Virus record (IMG/VR): IMGVR_UViG_3300009157_000050
Location: 1-20,834 of that record
DNA length: 20,834 nucleotides
Direction: 5' to 3' (one strand)
From: a virus
The notes beneath the pieces are model-generated. The model did no database searches. It saw only the letters and a list, made by a program, of their open reading frames with translations, and was not told where the DNA came from. How positions within the stretch are numbered: the stretch's first letter is position 1; every line of letters begins with the position of its first letter. The position numbers and the translations under genes were made by a program. Positions 6,386 to 13,371 of the stretch are shown piece after piece.

Positions 6386-6430
6386 TGGGCGCGGCAGGTT
6401 TCGAACCTGCGACCCTCCGCTTGTAAGGCG
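6386..6430 (-). other. attP: attP core: 3' fragment of tRNA-Val(TAC)
   Basis: On the minus strand this reads as the 3' 45 nt of a tRNA. It starts within the anticodon stem (CGC), then loop CTTACAA (anticodon TAC, valine), 3' stem GCGGA, a five-base variable region, T arm GCAGG-TTCGAAA-CCTGC, acceptor strand CGCGCCC and discriminator A. Sequence upstream of the anticodon stem no longer matches a tRNA: there is no matching GGGCGCG acceptor strand or normal D arm. CCA is not encoded. This is the standard form of a phage attachment site that restores the 3' end of a host tRNA gene after integration. Crossover in or near the anticodon loop is inferred. Confidence 0.88.
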
Positions 6431-6458
6431 TACCTGATCGAGCGATGTGCTCGTACGC
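6428..6458. repeat. Imperfect dyad next to the attP core
   Basis: Arms CGAGC (6439-6443) and GCTCG (6449-6453) surround a 5-bp spacer. Outer arms GCGTA (6428-6432) and TACGC (6454-6458) extend it, with a 6-nt bulge (CCTGAT) on one side. It begins where the tRNA identity ends, so it belongs to the phage arm of attP. It could be a binding site for integrase, Xis or a host factor. Confidence 0.5.
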
Positions 6459-6554
6459 TGTGCAAACGGCCCTCCGGACCACCGGAAACGCGATAGGCGG
6501 ATGGTGGCTGAAGCACTGTAGCCCGCAACGTCGGGGACCGCCAGAGGAGCTGTC

Positions 6555-7130
6555 TCAGGCCACACGGAACGCGCGTATGAATGATCCTTGCGAGACATAT
6601 AGCGGAGTTGATGCCACAACCTGGGCTGCCTGCAACTGCAGCGTGCCGGCAGTAGCGCCGACAAAGTGAGCCATTGACCACTGTGATGTGGTCAAGACGC
6701 TGTTAAGAGCCCCATGGAAGAACTCCGTCGACGGCGATGCGGTACTGCGACTTGCGACGAAAAAGTAAGGTCCACCCACATTGGTCGCGGTGTAGTCCAG
6801 TGCATGTATCGATGCGTTCCAGTAGACGCCACTGCCTACGGGGTATGTCCATCGCCACTTCGTATCGGCGTTCTGGTCGGTGTAGAACGCAAGCGTCATG
6901 TCGAGCTGATAGATGCCATTCGCCACCAGGGGAACGGCCATCCCCGGAACGTTGGTGTACGTGGTCCCCGTGGTTGACCAGTCGACTACAGACGGTCGGT
7001 AGAACGTGGGCGCCGTTTGTGCGACTGTGCCCTCGACCGCCAGCGCGAGTGCCTTTACCTGGGCGGGGCCGTCGGGCGGGTCGGGGGTTAGTTCGGGGTA
7101 GGGCCAGCCGTACTTCGGTGTGGTGCCCAT
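6555..7130 (-). CDS. Tail-tip / receptor-binding fibre-like protein
   Basis: A 191-residue protein. The N-terminus (GTTPKYGWPYPELTPDPPDG, then PAQVKALALAVEGTVA) is a type common at the start of short actinophage minor tail proteins and probably anchors to the tail tip. From about residue 45 the sequence turns beta-rich and aromatic (TYTNVPGMAVPLVANGIYQLD, KWRWTYPVGSGVYWNASIHAL) and ends in SQGSFIRAFRV. This fits a C1q/TNF-like or knob-type receptor-binding domain, but the fold is inferred. Several 60-nt rows are 50-57% GC against about 70% in neighbouring genes, so the receptor part may have been exchanged. ATG at 7130 with AGAAAG upstream. It is the last late gene, next to attP. Confidence 0.7.
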   Translation of the reverse strand: MGTTPKYGWPYPELTPDPPDGPAQVKALALAVEGTVAQTAPTFYRPSVVDWSTTGTTYTNVPGMAVPLVANGIYQLDMTLAFYTDQNADTKWRWTYPVGSGVYWNASIHALDYTATNVGGPYFFVASRSTASPSTEFFHGALNSVLTTSQWSMAHFVGATAGTLQLQAAQVVASTPLYVSQGSFIRAFRVA

Positions 7131-7153
7131 GATGGCTTCTTTCTGTCAATGCG

Positions 7154-7396
7154 TCATCCGCCACCGAGGATGACGGCGGTGCGGTGGAAGGTCAGGTACA
7201 GGACCTGGCGGCCGACGACGGGGGCGGGGCCGAGGTACATGACACCGCTCAGCGGCGCGCCGTCGCCGCAGTCGATGGTGGCGGTGGCGGTGGTCGTGTT
7301 CACGGCGGTGACGGTGGCGAGGTAGGCCACGAGAGGGCCGTGCGGGGCGACGCCGCCGGTGGTGGTGTTGGCGAGTCCGGTGAGCGGGTTGGTCAC
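7154..7396 (-). CDS. Small tail-associated protein
   Basis: An 80-residue protein with a GTG start at 7396 that overlaps the tail hub stop by 4 nt. The sequence is beta-rich with strands PLVAYLATVTAVNTTTATATI, GVMYLGPAPVVGRQVLYLTF and RTAVILGG. This looks like a small OB-like or beta-barrel domain (V-x-x-V-N-x-x-T-A-T-V/I-D, then a proline-rich turn and G-x-x-V-x-x-L). Proteins of this kind are found between the tail hub and fibre genes of actinophages and are probably minor tail-tip components. Function is inferred from position. It ends 23 nt before the fibre gene. Confidence 0.65.
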   Translation of the reverse strand: MTNPLTGLANTTTGGVAPHGPLVAYLATVTAVNTTTATATIDCGDGAPLSGVMYLGPAPVVGRQVLYLTFHRTAVILGGG

Positions 7397-9096
7397 TGTG
7401 GCCTCCGCACGGCCTGCTCGACGCCCACGTTCGACACACCGATCTTGGTGGTGGGGACCAGGTTGGCGACGGACTCGATGTAGACCTGCTGGAAGGCGAG
7501 CCCGATGTTGAACACGGAGCCGGCGCCGCCCTCGAGTTCGGCGGTGACGGTCCGGCTCTTGTGCCAGTCGATCGTGGTCCATGGTCCGTAGACCGGTCCC
7601 GCGCCGTCCAGGTCGATCCATGCCCGGGCGCGGATCCGGTAGCCGGTGAGGACGATGCTGGTGTTGGTGAGCCCGGCGTACTTGACCGAGAAGCTCGCCT
7701 TCAGGCGGAGTGACTCGGGCACCGGCCAGGTGTAGGCGGTGTACAGCTGGGCGTTGGCGGCGCCGTTGCCTACGTAGAGGATCTCGGAGCCGCCTTCTTT
7801 GACGGTGCCGGCGGTTGCCGACCATCCTCGGGCGCTCGCGCCGGTGAGGTCGACTGACGGGGAGGCGAGGTCCTGCCAGTCGGCGTCGTCGCGGACCTCG
7901 TACGCGTCGGTGAGCACGGTGGTGCGGGCGCCGGACCACCGGCCGACGGGCACGAACGTGCGTACGGTCAGGCCCCACTCGTCGGCGGCGGTGGCGCCGA
8001 TGCTGGCGGCGGTGAGGATGCCTTTGGTGGCGATACCCTGGTTGTCCTCGACGCGGATGATGTCGCCGGCCTCGAGCCCGTACACGGGTGAGCAGTCGAT
8101 GCCGAGGTCACGGACCTGGGTGAGGGTGTTCTTGAGGACGGTGTCGGCGGCCGTGGTTGCGGCGGTGTCGTCGGTGATCGAGTTGGAGTCGACCTCGATG
8201 GTGACGGTGCCGAACGGGCCGCCGGCGGCGGTGTCGGCGTCGGGGTTGGTGTAGGCGTGTACGAGGCGGCGCTGCTCGACGCGGGTGCGGGCGCCGGCGG
8301 CGGCGACCTCGCGGGTGTAGGTGACCAGTGCGGTGTTGGCGATGCCGTCGCGGGTGATCTCGGAGGCGAGCTGCTCGAGGTTGCCGAGCTGCCCAGGGCG
8401 CACGGTGATGTCGGAGGCGTAGGCGGCGTCGCGGGGCACGACCAGGCGGAACGCGGCCGCCCCGTCCAGAGTGGTGGTGATGCGCCGGCCCAGGCGGATG
8501 GCGAGGTCGGCGGCCGCGGTCGCGCGGGAGCCGGTGTACTGCAGGCGAGCCTGGGGCTTGAGGACCGCGTCGGCGGTGCCGGGGTCCACGGCGACCGTCC
8601 ACCACGGGACGATGCCGGCCAGCGCCTCGGTGAGCATGGTGGTCAGCCGGGACAGGTAGGTCTGGGCGGTGGTGACCTCACCGGCCGCGAGGGTGGTCAG
8701 GGCGTAGTCGGCGACCAGGGCGGCGACGTCGGCGGCCGTGATGGTGATCGTGCCGTCGAGGGGGTTGAACGCGAGTTTGTCGACGCGGTAGTAGCCCAGC
8801 GGGACCGCGATGATGGTGCCGCCAACGCGCTGCACGTGGTGGGTCAGGTGGACCCAGGAGCCGAACGGGGTCAGGTAGTCGGTGACGTCGTCGGTCTCGG
8901 TGGTCCATGACATGACCTCGATCTGGGCGGTGCGGCACGGCATGTTGCCCTGCTCGGTGAGGGTGACGTGACCGGAGCGCACGTGCATGGGGTGCCAGTC
9001 GCCGCCGGTTGGGGCACGGACGTCAGCCACGCACTTAAGACCGTGGGCGCGGGACTCGACGTCGCGGATGTCGGCGCCACCCGGGATGGTGATCAC
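7393..9096 (-). CDS. Tail hub / baseplate-like minor tail protein (DUF5047-like)
   Basis: A 567-residue protein that follows the distal tail gene, as tail-associated hub proteins do. Residues about 1-230 resemble the DUF5047-type N-terminus of actinophage tail proteins (TEQGNMPCRTAQIEVMSW, PLGYYRVDKLAFNPLDGTIT). Residues 230-400 contain alternating beta segments of a gp27-like hub (ANTALVTYTREV, TRVEQRRLVHAYTNPDADTA, GDIIRVEDN). The last 170 residues look like a carbohydrate-binding-type beta sandwich (LRLKASFSVKYAGLTNTSIV, IRARAWIDLDG). No peptidase motif is obvious. The GTG at 9096 overlaps the upstream stop by 4 nt. It probably forms the tip hub and contributes to host contact; domain names are from memory. 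Confidence 0.75.
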   Translation of the reverse strand: MITIPGGADIRDVESRAHGLKCVADVRAPTGGDWHPMHVRSGHVTLTEQGNMPCRTAQIEVMSWTTETDDVTDYLTPFGSWVHLTHHVQRVGGTIIAVPLGYYRVDKLAFNPLDGTITITAADVAALVADYALTTLAAGEVTTAQTYLSRLTTMLTEALAGIVPWWTVAVDPGTADAVLKPQARLQYTGSRATAAADLAIRLGRRITTTLDGAAAFRLVVPRDAAYASDITVRPGQLGNLEQLASEITRDGIANTALVTYTREVAAAGARTRVEQRRLVHAYTNPDADTAAGGPFGTVTIEVDSNSITDDTAATTAADTVLKNTLTQVRDLGIDCSPVYGLEAGDIIRVEDNQGIATKGILTAASIGATAADEWGLTVRTFVPVGRWSGARTTVLTDAYEVRDDADWQDLASPSVDLTGASARGWSATAGTVKEGGSEILYVGNGAANAQLYTAYTWPVPESLRLKASFSVKYAGLTNTSIVLTGYRIRARAWIDLDGAGPVYGPWTTIDWHKSRTVTAELEGGAGSVFNIGLAFQQVYIESVANLVPTTKIGVSNVGVEQAVRRPQ

Positions 9097-9893
9097 TTGC
9101 GGTTCCCGCCGATCAGGGACAGCCAGTCCGGGAAGGACTGCACCACCCAGTCCCAGGTGACCGGGCTGGGGTCGCCGGGGCGCTGCGGGTAGCCGTTGAC
9201 GACGTCCTGCCAGGTGACGTCGACGATGCGGTCGCCGGCCATACGCAGCGGGTCGTCGACCTCGATGTAGTCAAACCGGCAGAACCAGGCGGCCTTCGTA
9301 CCGTCGCGGGCGAAGGTCGCCTCACCGATCGCCATCATGCACGGCGCGAACCCGACGTCATGGCACAGCGTGAGCAGCAGCGGGTTGCCGGTGGCTAGCA
9401 GCGACTCGATGCCGTCGCGCGCGGTGCGGCTGGGCAGGTGCAGCACGACCGAGCCGCGCCGGCCCTGGCGCACGTCGTGCACGACCAGGGGCAGGCGCCG
9501 GCCGGAGATGTCGTACACGTGCATGTAGGCGGGCAGCTGCTCGTCGTCGGTGTTGACGACGGTGACCTGGCGGGAGGCCTGGGGGTGGGACACGTCGCGT
9601 AGCCATGCCTGCGCCGGGGTGGTCAGCGACGCGCGTACGTAGGCGGGGTTGTCGGCGGTCGCGGCGACCGGACACAGCACCCAGGTGACCAGCGTGCCGA
9701 GCGGTGGCCGGTAGTCCTCGCCATACCCGGCGCCCGCGCTGATCCACACGGAGTCCTCGAACCCGGGAATCGGGACCAGGTTGGTCGCCCCGGTGGCGAC
9801 GCGTTTGACGGTGTACCCGGCCGGGGCCTCACGTACGTCGAACTGCACGTAGCCGTAGTCGCCCTTCCACTGCACGGTCAGGGTGGTGCTCAC
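9093..9893 (-). CDS. Distal tail (Dit-like) minor tail protein
   Basis: A 266-residue protein located directly after the tape measure gene, where siphovirus distal tail proteins lie. The N-terminal half is beta-rich (TLTVQWKGDYGYVQFDVREA). The C-terminal half carries RQVTVVNTDDEQLPAYMHVYD, GSVVLHLPSRTARDGIESLL and RFDYIEVDDPLRMAGDRIV, a pattern shared with actinophage minor tail proteins that join tube and tip. The GTG at 9893 overlaps the tape measure stop by 4 nt (GTGA). It presumably forms the ring between tail tube and hub. The family call rests on position and composition and was not tested by a search. Confidence 0.75.
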   Translation of the reverse strand: MSTTLTVQWKGDYGYVQFDVREAPAGYTVKRVATGATNLVPIPGFEDSVWISAGAGYGEDYRPPLGTLVTWVLCPVAATADNPAYVRASLTTPAQAWLRDVSHPQASRQVTVVNTDDEQLPAYMHVYDISGRRLPLVVHDVRQGRRGSVVLHLPSRTARDGIESLLATGNPLLLTLCHDVGFAPCMMAIGEATFARDGTKAAWFCRFDYIEVDDPLRMAGDRIVDVTWQDVVNGYPQRPGDPSPVTWDWVVQSFPDWLSLIGGNRK

Positions 9894-11479
9894 ACGACCA
9901 CCACCCGCCGCCGCGTCAGGTCACGGGCCGCCGACGTGGCGGTGGCCCGCAGCTTGACGTCGATCAGGTTGGCCATCTTGCGGTCGGACACCTGCACCAC
10001 AACCTGCGGGGCGGCGGTCAGCGACGCGAGCGCTGCCCCGCCGCCGGCCGTGGTGGTCGTGCCCATCGCAGCGGGGCCACCACCCGGTCCTTCACCGCGG
10101 CCGCGGGGAGGCGGGGGCATCGGCGCGGCCTGCACGACGATCGCGTTGCCGGTCACCTTGTTGATGAGCGACTGCAACGGCTTCGGGATCTTGACCTTGT
10201 TGATCCAGCTGATGACCTTCTCGACGGCGGCCTTGACGGCGTTGAACGCGGTCGTCATCGGGTCTATGACGTAGGACTTGATCCAGTCCCAGACCGCTTT
10301 CATCGGCGCCTTCAGCGCGTCCCACGCTTTCGAGATGAGGTCGACTGCGATTCCGACGGCGGCGCTGATCAGCTTGAACTGGATGATCCACGGGAGCAGG
10401 ACATAGGACTTAATGAAGTTCCAGGCGGCTACGGCGGCGGTCTTGATGCCTGACCAGGCGCCGGCCACGATCCTGCGGAAGGTCTCGGACTTGTTGTAGG
10501 CGATCACGAGTCCGGCGACCAGGGCGGCGACGGCGATGACGATCAGCCCAATCGGGTTCGCGGCGAGCGCGGCGTTGAGCACCCACTGCACGGCAGCCCA
10601 TGCGGCGGTCGCTGTGCGCGCGATCAGGCCCTCTTTGGAGAACAGTTTCGTGGCGGCGGTGGCAATGGTCGTGGCGGCGGTGTAGGCGGCCATTACTCCG
10701 TTGGTGAGCAGGACCGCGGCGGCCAGGCTGCCGAAGACGATGACGAGGGTGGTCACGGTGGTGGTGTTGTTGGCCATCCACGTACCGGCGGTGACCAGGG
10801 TGGTGGAGAGCTTGTCGAAGATGGGCAGCAGTCCGGCGCCGATGGACTCTTTCGCCTCGTCGAAGGCGAGCACGGTGCGCTGCCAGCGGCCGGCGACGGT
10901 GTCGGCGGCGGCGGCCGCGGCGCCGCCGGTCTTCGCGGCGAGCTCGGCCATGATGGCGGTCATGTCGCCGGACTTGAGGACGGCCTTGTCCAGGCCGGGT
11001 ACGAGCTTGCCCAGCGCGGTGGCGTTGCCGGCGTAGGCCTTGGCGACCGCGTTGGCGACGGTCTCGGTGTCCTTGCCGGTGGCCACGGACACGTCCATGA
11101 CGGTGGCCATGGCCTGCTGGGCAATGGTCACGTCACCGGTGGCCCGGGCCACCGCGGCGAGGGCGGGGCGCAGCTGGTCGTCGGCGATGCCGGTGGCGAG
11201 GGCGGTCTTGGACACCCAGTCCTCGGTCGCGGCGATCTGCGCGGTGGTCGCGCCGGCCGATTTACGCAGCGAGTTGGCGAGCACGGCCTGGGCCTTAGCG
11301 TCGTCGGCGGCAGCCTTGCCCATCGCGCCGAGCGCCACGACCATCGCGGTGGCGGGGATCGCGGCGGTACGCATGCCGGAGGCGAACTTGGAGGCGTTGC
11401 TCGACGCGGTGGCCATCGCACGGGCGGACTGGGTCGCGTCGGCGAGGATGCGGATCACCAGAGTCGTTGACTTTGCCAC
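9890..11479 (-). CDS. Tail tape measure protein
   Basis: A 529-residue Ala/Thr-rich helical protein. The N-terminus (residues 1-130) has the usual oligomeric helical pattern (ATQSARAMATASSNASKFAS, AAADDAKAQAVLANSLRKSA). Residues about 245-275 and 318-342 are hydrophobic segments (VIVFGSLAAAVLLTNGVMAA and GLIVIAVAALVAGLVIAY) typical of tape measures that enter the host membrane. Trp-rich helical repeats follow (GAWSGIKTAAVAAWNFIKSY, KAWDALKAPMKAVWDWIKSY). A Pro/Gly linker precedes a basic end. The GTG at 11479 follows the chaperone stop directly and has GGAGG upstream. At about 0.15 nm per residue the tail would be roughly 80 nm, short for a siphovirus. Confidence 0.92.
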   Translation of the reverse strand: MAKSTTLVIRILADATQSARAMATASSNASKFASGMRTAAIPATAMVVALGAMGKAAADDAKAQAVLANSLRKSAGATTAQIAATEDWVSKTALATGIADDQLRPALAAVARATGDVTIAQQAMATVMDVSVATGKDTETVANAVAKAYAGNATALGKLVPGLDKAVLKSGDMTAIMAELAAKTGGAAAAAADTVAGRWQRTVLAFDEAKESIGAGLLPIFDKLSTTLVTAGTWMANNTTTVTTLVIVFGSLAAAVLLTNGVMAAYTAATTIATAATKLFSKEGLIARTATAAWAAVQWVLNAALAANPIGLIVIAVAALVAGLVIAYNKSETFRRIVAGAWSGIKTAAVAAWNFIKSYVLLPWIIQFKLISAAVGIAVDLISKAWDALKAPMKAVWDWIKSYVIDPMTTAFNAVKAAVEKVISWINKVKIPKPLQSLINKVTGNAIVVQAAPMPPPPRGRGEGPGGGPAAMGTTTTAGGGAALASLTAAPQVVVQVSDRKMANLIDVKLRATATSAARDLTRRRVVVV

Positions 11480-11925
11480 CTAGTCCTCCGTCTCCGTCGC
11501 GTCGTGCAGCAGTTCCAGCACGGTGGCGATCTCGGCATCGTCGGCGCGGTCCCAGTAGTCGGGCGGGATCTGGGTCGCCAGTGCTAGCGCTACGCTCAAG
11601 CGGGCTCGGCTGCCCTCCGGGTAGGGTCCACCGTCTCGTCCTCGCCCTGGTCCTCGTCCTCGTCGTCTCCCTTGCTGATCTCCCAGGCCCGGTCGCAGAA
11701 CTCGTTGAAGTTGATCTTCGGGATCTTGTTGAGGCGGGTCAGGGCGTGCCAGGCGATATAGGTCTGGTAATACATCGGGCCGTCCTCCATGGACGGCCAC
11801 TCGCGGTGGCGGCCGCGCTCACGGTCGAAGGCGACCATGTCCACGTTGAGCGCGCGCACCCGGTGCTCGGTACCGTCGTCCATGACGACCCGCATCCACG
11901 GTGTGGTCAGTCTCGGTTCGGGCAT
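11480..11925 (-). CDS. Tail assembly chaperone, frameshifted long form (G-T type)
   Basis: The frame-0 gene at 11596-11925 is followed by an overlapping frame (open from 11800 to its stop at 11480) that lies in the -1 register and has no start site of its own. It ends in LSVALALATQIPPDYWDRAD and IATVLELLHDATETED, a sequence typical of the T domain in actinophage chaperones. A programmed -1 shift would fuse the two. The best slip site seen is C-AAG-GGA at 11674-11668 (re-paired as CAA-GGG), which is imperfect at the first base. A later slip would give an acidic instead of an Arg-rich linker. The gene sits between tail tube and tape measure, as in lambda gpG/gpGT. Confidence 0.7.
11596..11925 (-). 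CDS. Tail assembly chaperone, short form (G type)
   Basis: A 109-residue protein that starts at ATG 11925, directly after the stop of the gp10-like gene. It contains TPWMRVVMDDGTEHRVRALN and VDMVAFDRERGRHREWP, then YQTYIAWHALTRLNKIPKIN and FNEFCDRAWEI. This is the common layout of actinophage chaperones: a D-G-x-E-x-x-V strand pair, a D-x-x-x-F/W-E motif and a helical Y-x-A-W-x-A/H-L. It ends in an acidic tail (DDEDEDQGEDE). Chaperones of this type coat the tape measure while the tail tube polymerises and are absent from the mature tail. Position upstream of the tape measure supports the call. Confidence 0.82.
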   Translation of the reverse strand: MPEPRLTTPWMRVVMDDGTEHRVRALNVDMVAFDRERGRHREWPSMEDGPMYYQTYIAWHALTRLNKIPKINFNEFCDRAWEISKGDDEDEDQGEDETVDPTRRAAEPA

Positions 11926-12309
11926 TCAGCTGTCCCCTCGGATCGACGCGAGGATGCGTTCGACCTGTTCCTCGTAGTAGGTGGTCCACTCAGGCTCGGT
12001 GGCGTGGGCGGCCTCGACCACGTAGGGCTGTGGCGCGATGTTGTGGCCGGGCCAGCCGAACTCGATGACCGCCGCGTACGGGACGGCGGCCTTGCCGGCG
12101 CGCACAATCGCGGCTGTCTTCGTGCCGGCCGGGCGCAGGGTCGCGGCGAGCTGCCCGCTACGGTGCGGTACCCGCCCGCCGGCGGCGGCGGTGACGATAG
12201 CCGCGGTGCGTTTGTTCACCGCGGTCAGGTCGGACAGGTCGGCGCCGGCGGCCTTCATGGTGGCGCGCAGCTGGCGGGCGCCGTCCACGCGCATGATCGG
12301 GGCGGGCAT
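11926..12309 (-). CDS. HK97 gp10-like tail completion / head-tail joining protein
   Basis: A 127-residue protein with the HK97-gp10-like pattern: an N-terminal helical region (GARQLRATMKAAGADLSDLT, then VNKRTAAIVTAAA), the signature GRVPHRSGQLAATLRPAGTK, and VPYAAVIEFGWPGHNIAPQP with a closing helix (YYEEQVERILASI). Such proteins complete the tail at the head-proximal end. The ATG at 12309 lies 2 nt after the tail tube stop. In many siphoviruses this gene comes before the tail tube; here it comes after it. A longer upstream frame exists but is the shadow of the tail tube gene. Confidence 0.78.
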   Translation of the reverse strand: MPAPIMRVDGARQLRATMKAAGADLSDLTAVNKRTAAIVTAAAGGRVPHRSGQLAATLRPAGTKTAAIVRAGKAAVPYAAVIEFGWPGHNIAPQPYVVEAAHATEPEWTTYYEEQVERILASIRGDS

Positions 12310-12311
12310 GG

Positions 12312-12731
12312 TCAGGGCGTGACTGGCTCGAGGACGGGCTCGCCGACGCAGTCCCACTCGAAGTCGGTGCGCATGTTCTTCTTGACCTCGTCCGAGCCGA
12401 CGTCCAACGGGTCGACGGTGACGGTGCCGTTGATCTCTTTGCCCTCGGCGGTGTTCGGCACGAACACGAACGGCACCTGGGTGCCCTTGTTGGTCCACGT
12501 GTACTCGACCAGCCCGCCGTCGGACAGGTCGATCAGCACGTTGCCGGACAGCTTGCCGGTGTAGGTCGTGCCGCCGGCGATGGTCTCGCCGCACAGGACG
12601 GGAGTGTCGTCCTCCTTGTCCTTGTCCCACTTGACCCACGCCCCTGCCAGCTGGCAGGACATGTCCACGGTCGTGGGTGTGGCGGACAGGATCAGCGTGC
12701 CCGGCCCTAGTTTGGTTACTTTCCCCGGCAT
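12312..12731 (-). CDS. Major tail (tube) protein
   Basis: A 139-residue protein with MPGKVTKLGPGTLILSAT, then VDMSCQLAGAWVKWDKDKED, TPVLCGETIAGGTTYTGKLS, YTWTNKGTQVPFVFVPNTAE and a C-terminal DFEWDCVGEP. This combination (cyclic pattern of W-D-K-D-K-E-D, G-E/D-T, N-K/H-G-x-Q-V-P-F, D-F-E-W-x-C-V-G) is highly typical of short actinophage tail tube proteins. It polymerises into hexameric rings around the tape measure. The ATG at 12731 follows AGAAGGG at a short distance. It should be among the most abundant virion proteins, and its position between completion proteins and chaperone fits. Confidence 0.88.
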   Translation of the reverse strand: MPGKVTKLGPGTLILSATPTTVDMSCQLAGAWVKWDKDKEDDTPVLCGETIAGGTTYTGKLSGNVLIDLSDGGLVEYTWTNKGTQVPFVFVPNTAEGKEINGTVTVDPLDVGSDEVKKNMRTDFEWDCVGEPVLEPVTP

Positions 12732-12745
12732 GCCGGTAGTCCCTT

Positions 12746-13123
12746 CTAGATGGTGATCGCGAACTGCAGACCGGGTATGGCCTGGCCGTCGCCGACCAGG
12801 ATCTGTACCGGCTCGATACGGGTCAGCTGCCAGTCCTCGAGGGCGGCCGTGACCACTTCGGTCAGCTGGTCGCCGGCGGCGACGAAGGTCTGCGGGTCCG
12901 GGCCGGGCAGTGCGACCAGCACCGTCCAGTCCAGTTCAGACACGCACCAGGTGACCGGCCGTGACGCCACCCATACCGGCCAGCAGGTGTAGGGCTCGAC
13001 GGTGCGCGGCTGGGTCGGCGTCGCCCGCAACACGTGGTTGGCGCCGTCGATGGTGACGGTCAGCCCGTCCAGCGCGGTGACGATCTCACCGCGCTGGACA
13101 GACTGTGTGGGTGCCTCGGCCAT
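12746..13123 (-). CDS. Tail terminator-like minor tail protein
   Basis: A 125-residue protein located between the acidic protein and the tail tube gene, the site of the tail terminator (lambda gpU-like) in many siphoviruses. It has an alternating strand-helix pattern: LTVTIDGANHVLRATPTQPR, a Trp-rich VTWCVSELDWTVLVALPG, then TFVAAGDQLTEVVTAALEDW and IEPVQILVGDGQAIPGLQFA. The W-x-V-x-V-A-L-P-G...D-x-L...A-L strand-and-helix arrangement agrees with terminator proteins that cap the tail tube and bind the head connector. The ATG at 13123 lies 6 nt after the upstream stop, without a strong ribosome site. Moderate certainty. Confidence 0.7.
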   Translation of the reverse strand: MAEAPTQSVQRGEIVTALDGLTVTIDGANHVLRATPTQPRTVEPYTCWPVWVASRPVTWCVSELDWTVLVALPGPDPQTFVAAGDQLTEVVTAALEDWQLTRIEPVQILVGDGQAIPGLQFAITI

Positions 13124-13129
13124 GGCCGG

Positions 13130-13354
13130 TCAGCTGCGCTGCACACCGGAGTCGGGCCAGTCCGCCGACCCGGGATGGGCCTGCTCCCGGCGGACCCGCT
13201 CCTCACGCTCGCGGTTTTCCCGCTCGGTACGCTGCTCGTCGGTCTCGTCGTCGCCCGGCTGGGCGTCGGTGTCGACCGGGCGCTGCTCGTCGTCGCCCGG
13301 TTCGACAGGGCCCGTACCCGGAATGTTGATCTTGTTGCCGTGTTCGTCTCGCAT
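13130..13354 (-). CDS. Small acidic low-complexity protein
   Basis: A 74-residue highly charged protein (MRDEHGNKINIPGTGPVEPG, then Asp/Glu/Gln/Arg-rich DDETDEQRTERENREREERV). It is probably unfolded at the N-terminus and coiled-coil or helical in the middle. Two adjacent ATG codons exist at 13357 and 13354. The second is preferred because GGAG lies 6 nt upstream of it and only 3 nt from the first. Similar short RDE-x-G-N-K-I-N-I-P-G-T-G proteins appear between connector and tail genes in actinophages, with no known function. It may act as an assembly factor. Confidence 0.7.
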   Translation of the reverse strand: MRDEHGNKINIPGTGPVEPGDDEQRPVDTDAQPGDDETDEQRTERENREREERVRREQAHPGSADWPDSGVQRS

Positions 13355-13371
13355 CATGTGCTCCTCTCGGT

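Larger units (their letters stand above)
6303..6554. other. attP intergenic region between integrase and tail genes
   Basis: A 252-bp gene-free interval. It contains the tRNA 3' fragment at 6386-6430 and a large dyad at 6428-6458. It also holds a small hairpin TCCGG-ACCA-CCGGA (6473-6486) that could end the late transcript, though no T tract follows. A TTGACC box (complement of 6370-6375) might be the -35 of the integrase promoter; no good -10 follows. That box lies on the integrase side of the crossover, so the promoter would stay with the gene after integration. Confidence 0.7.

Noticed and set aside
6386-6480. A complete functional tRNA gene
   Set aside because: The 5' acceptor strand and D arm are missing; only the 3' 45 nt fit a tRNA.
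6353-6592. Repeated 9-mer ATCCTTGCG on both sides of attP (6353-6361 and 6584-6592) as possible integrase arm sites
   Set aside because: One match of 9 bp is likely by chance in a region of this size, and one copy lies in coding sequence.
10701-11483. Long plus-strand frames opposite the tape measure gene
   Set aside because: They are antisense shadows caused by high GC at third positions. They lack ribosome sites, and the minus-strand tape measure is unmistakable.
11467-12564. A 365-codon plus-strand frame opposite chaperone and tail tube genes
   Set aside because: Antisense shadow of GC-rich genes; no motif and no ribosome site.
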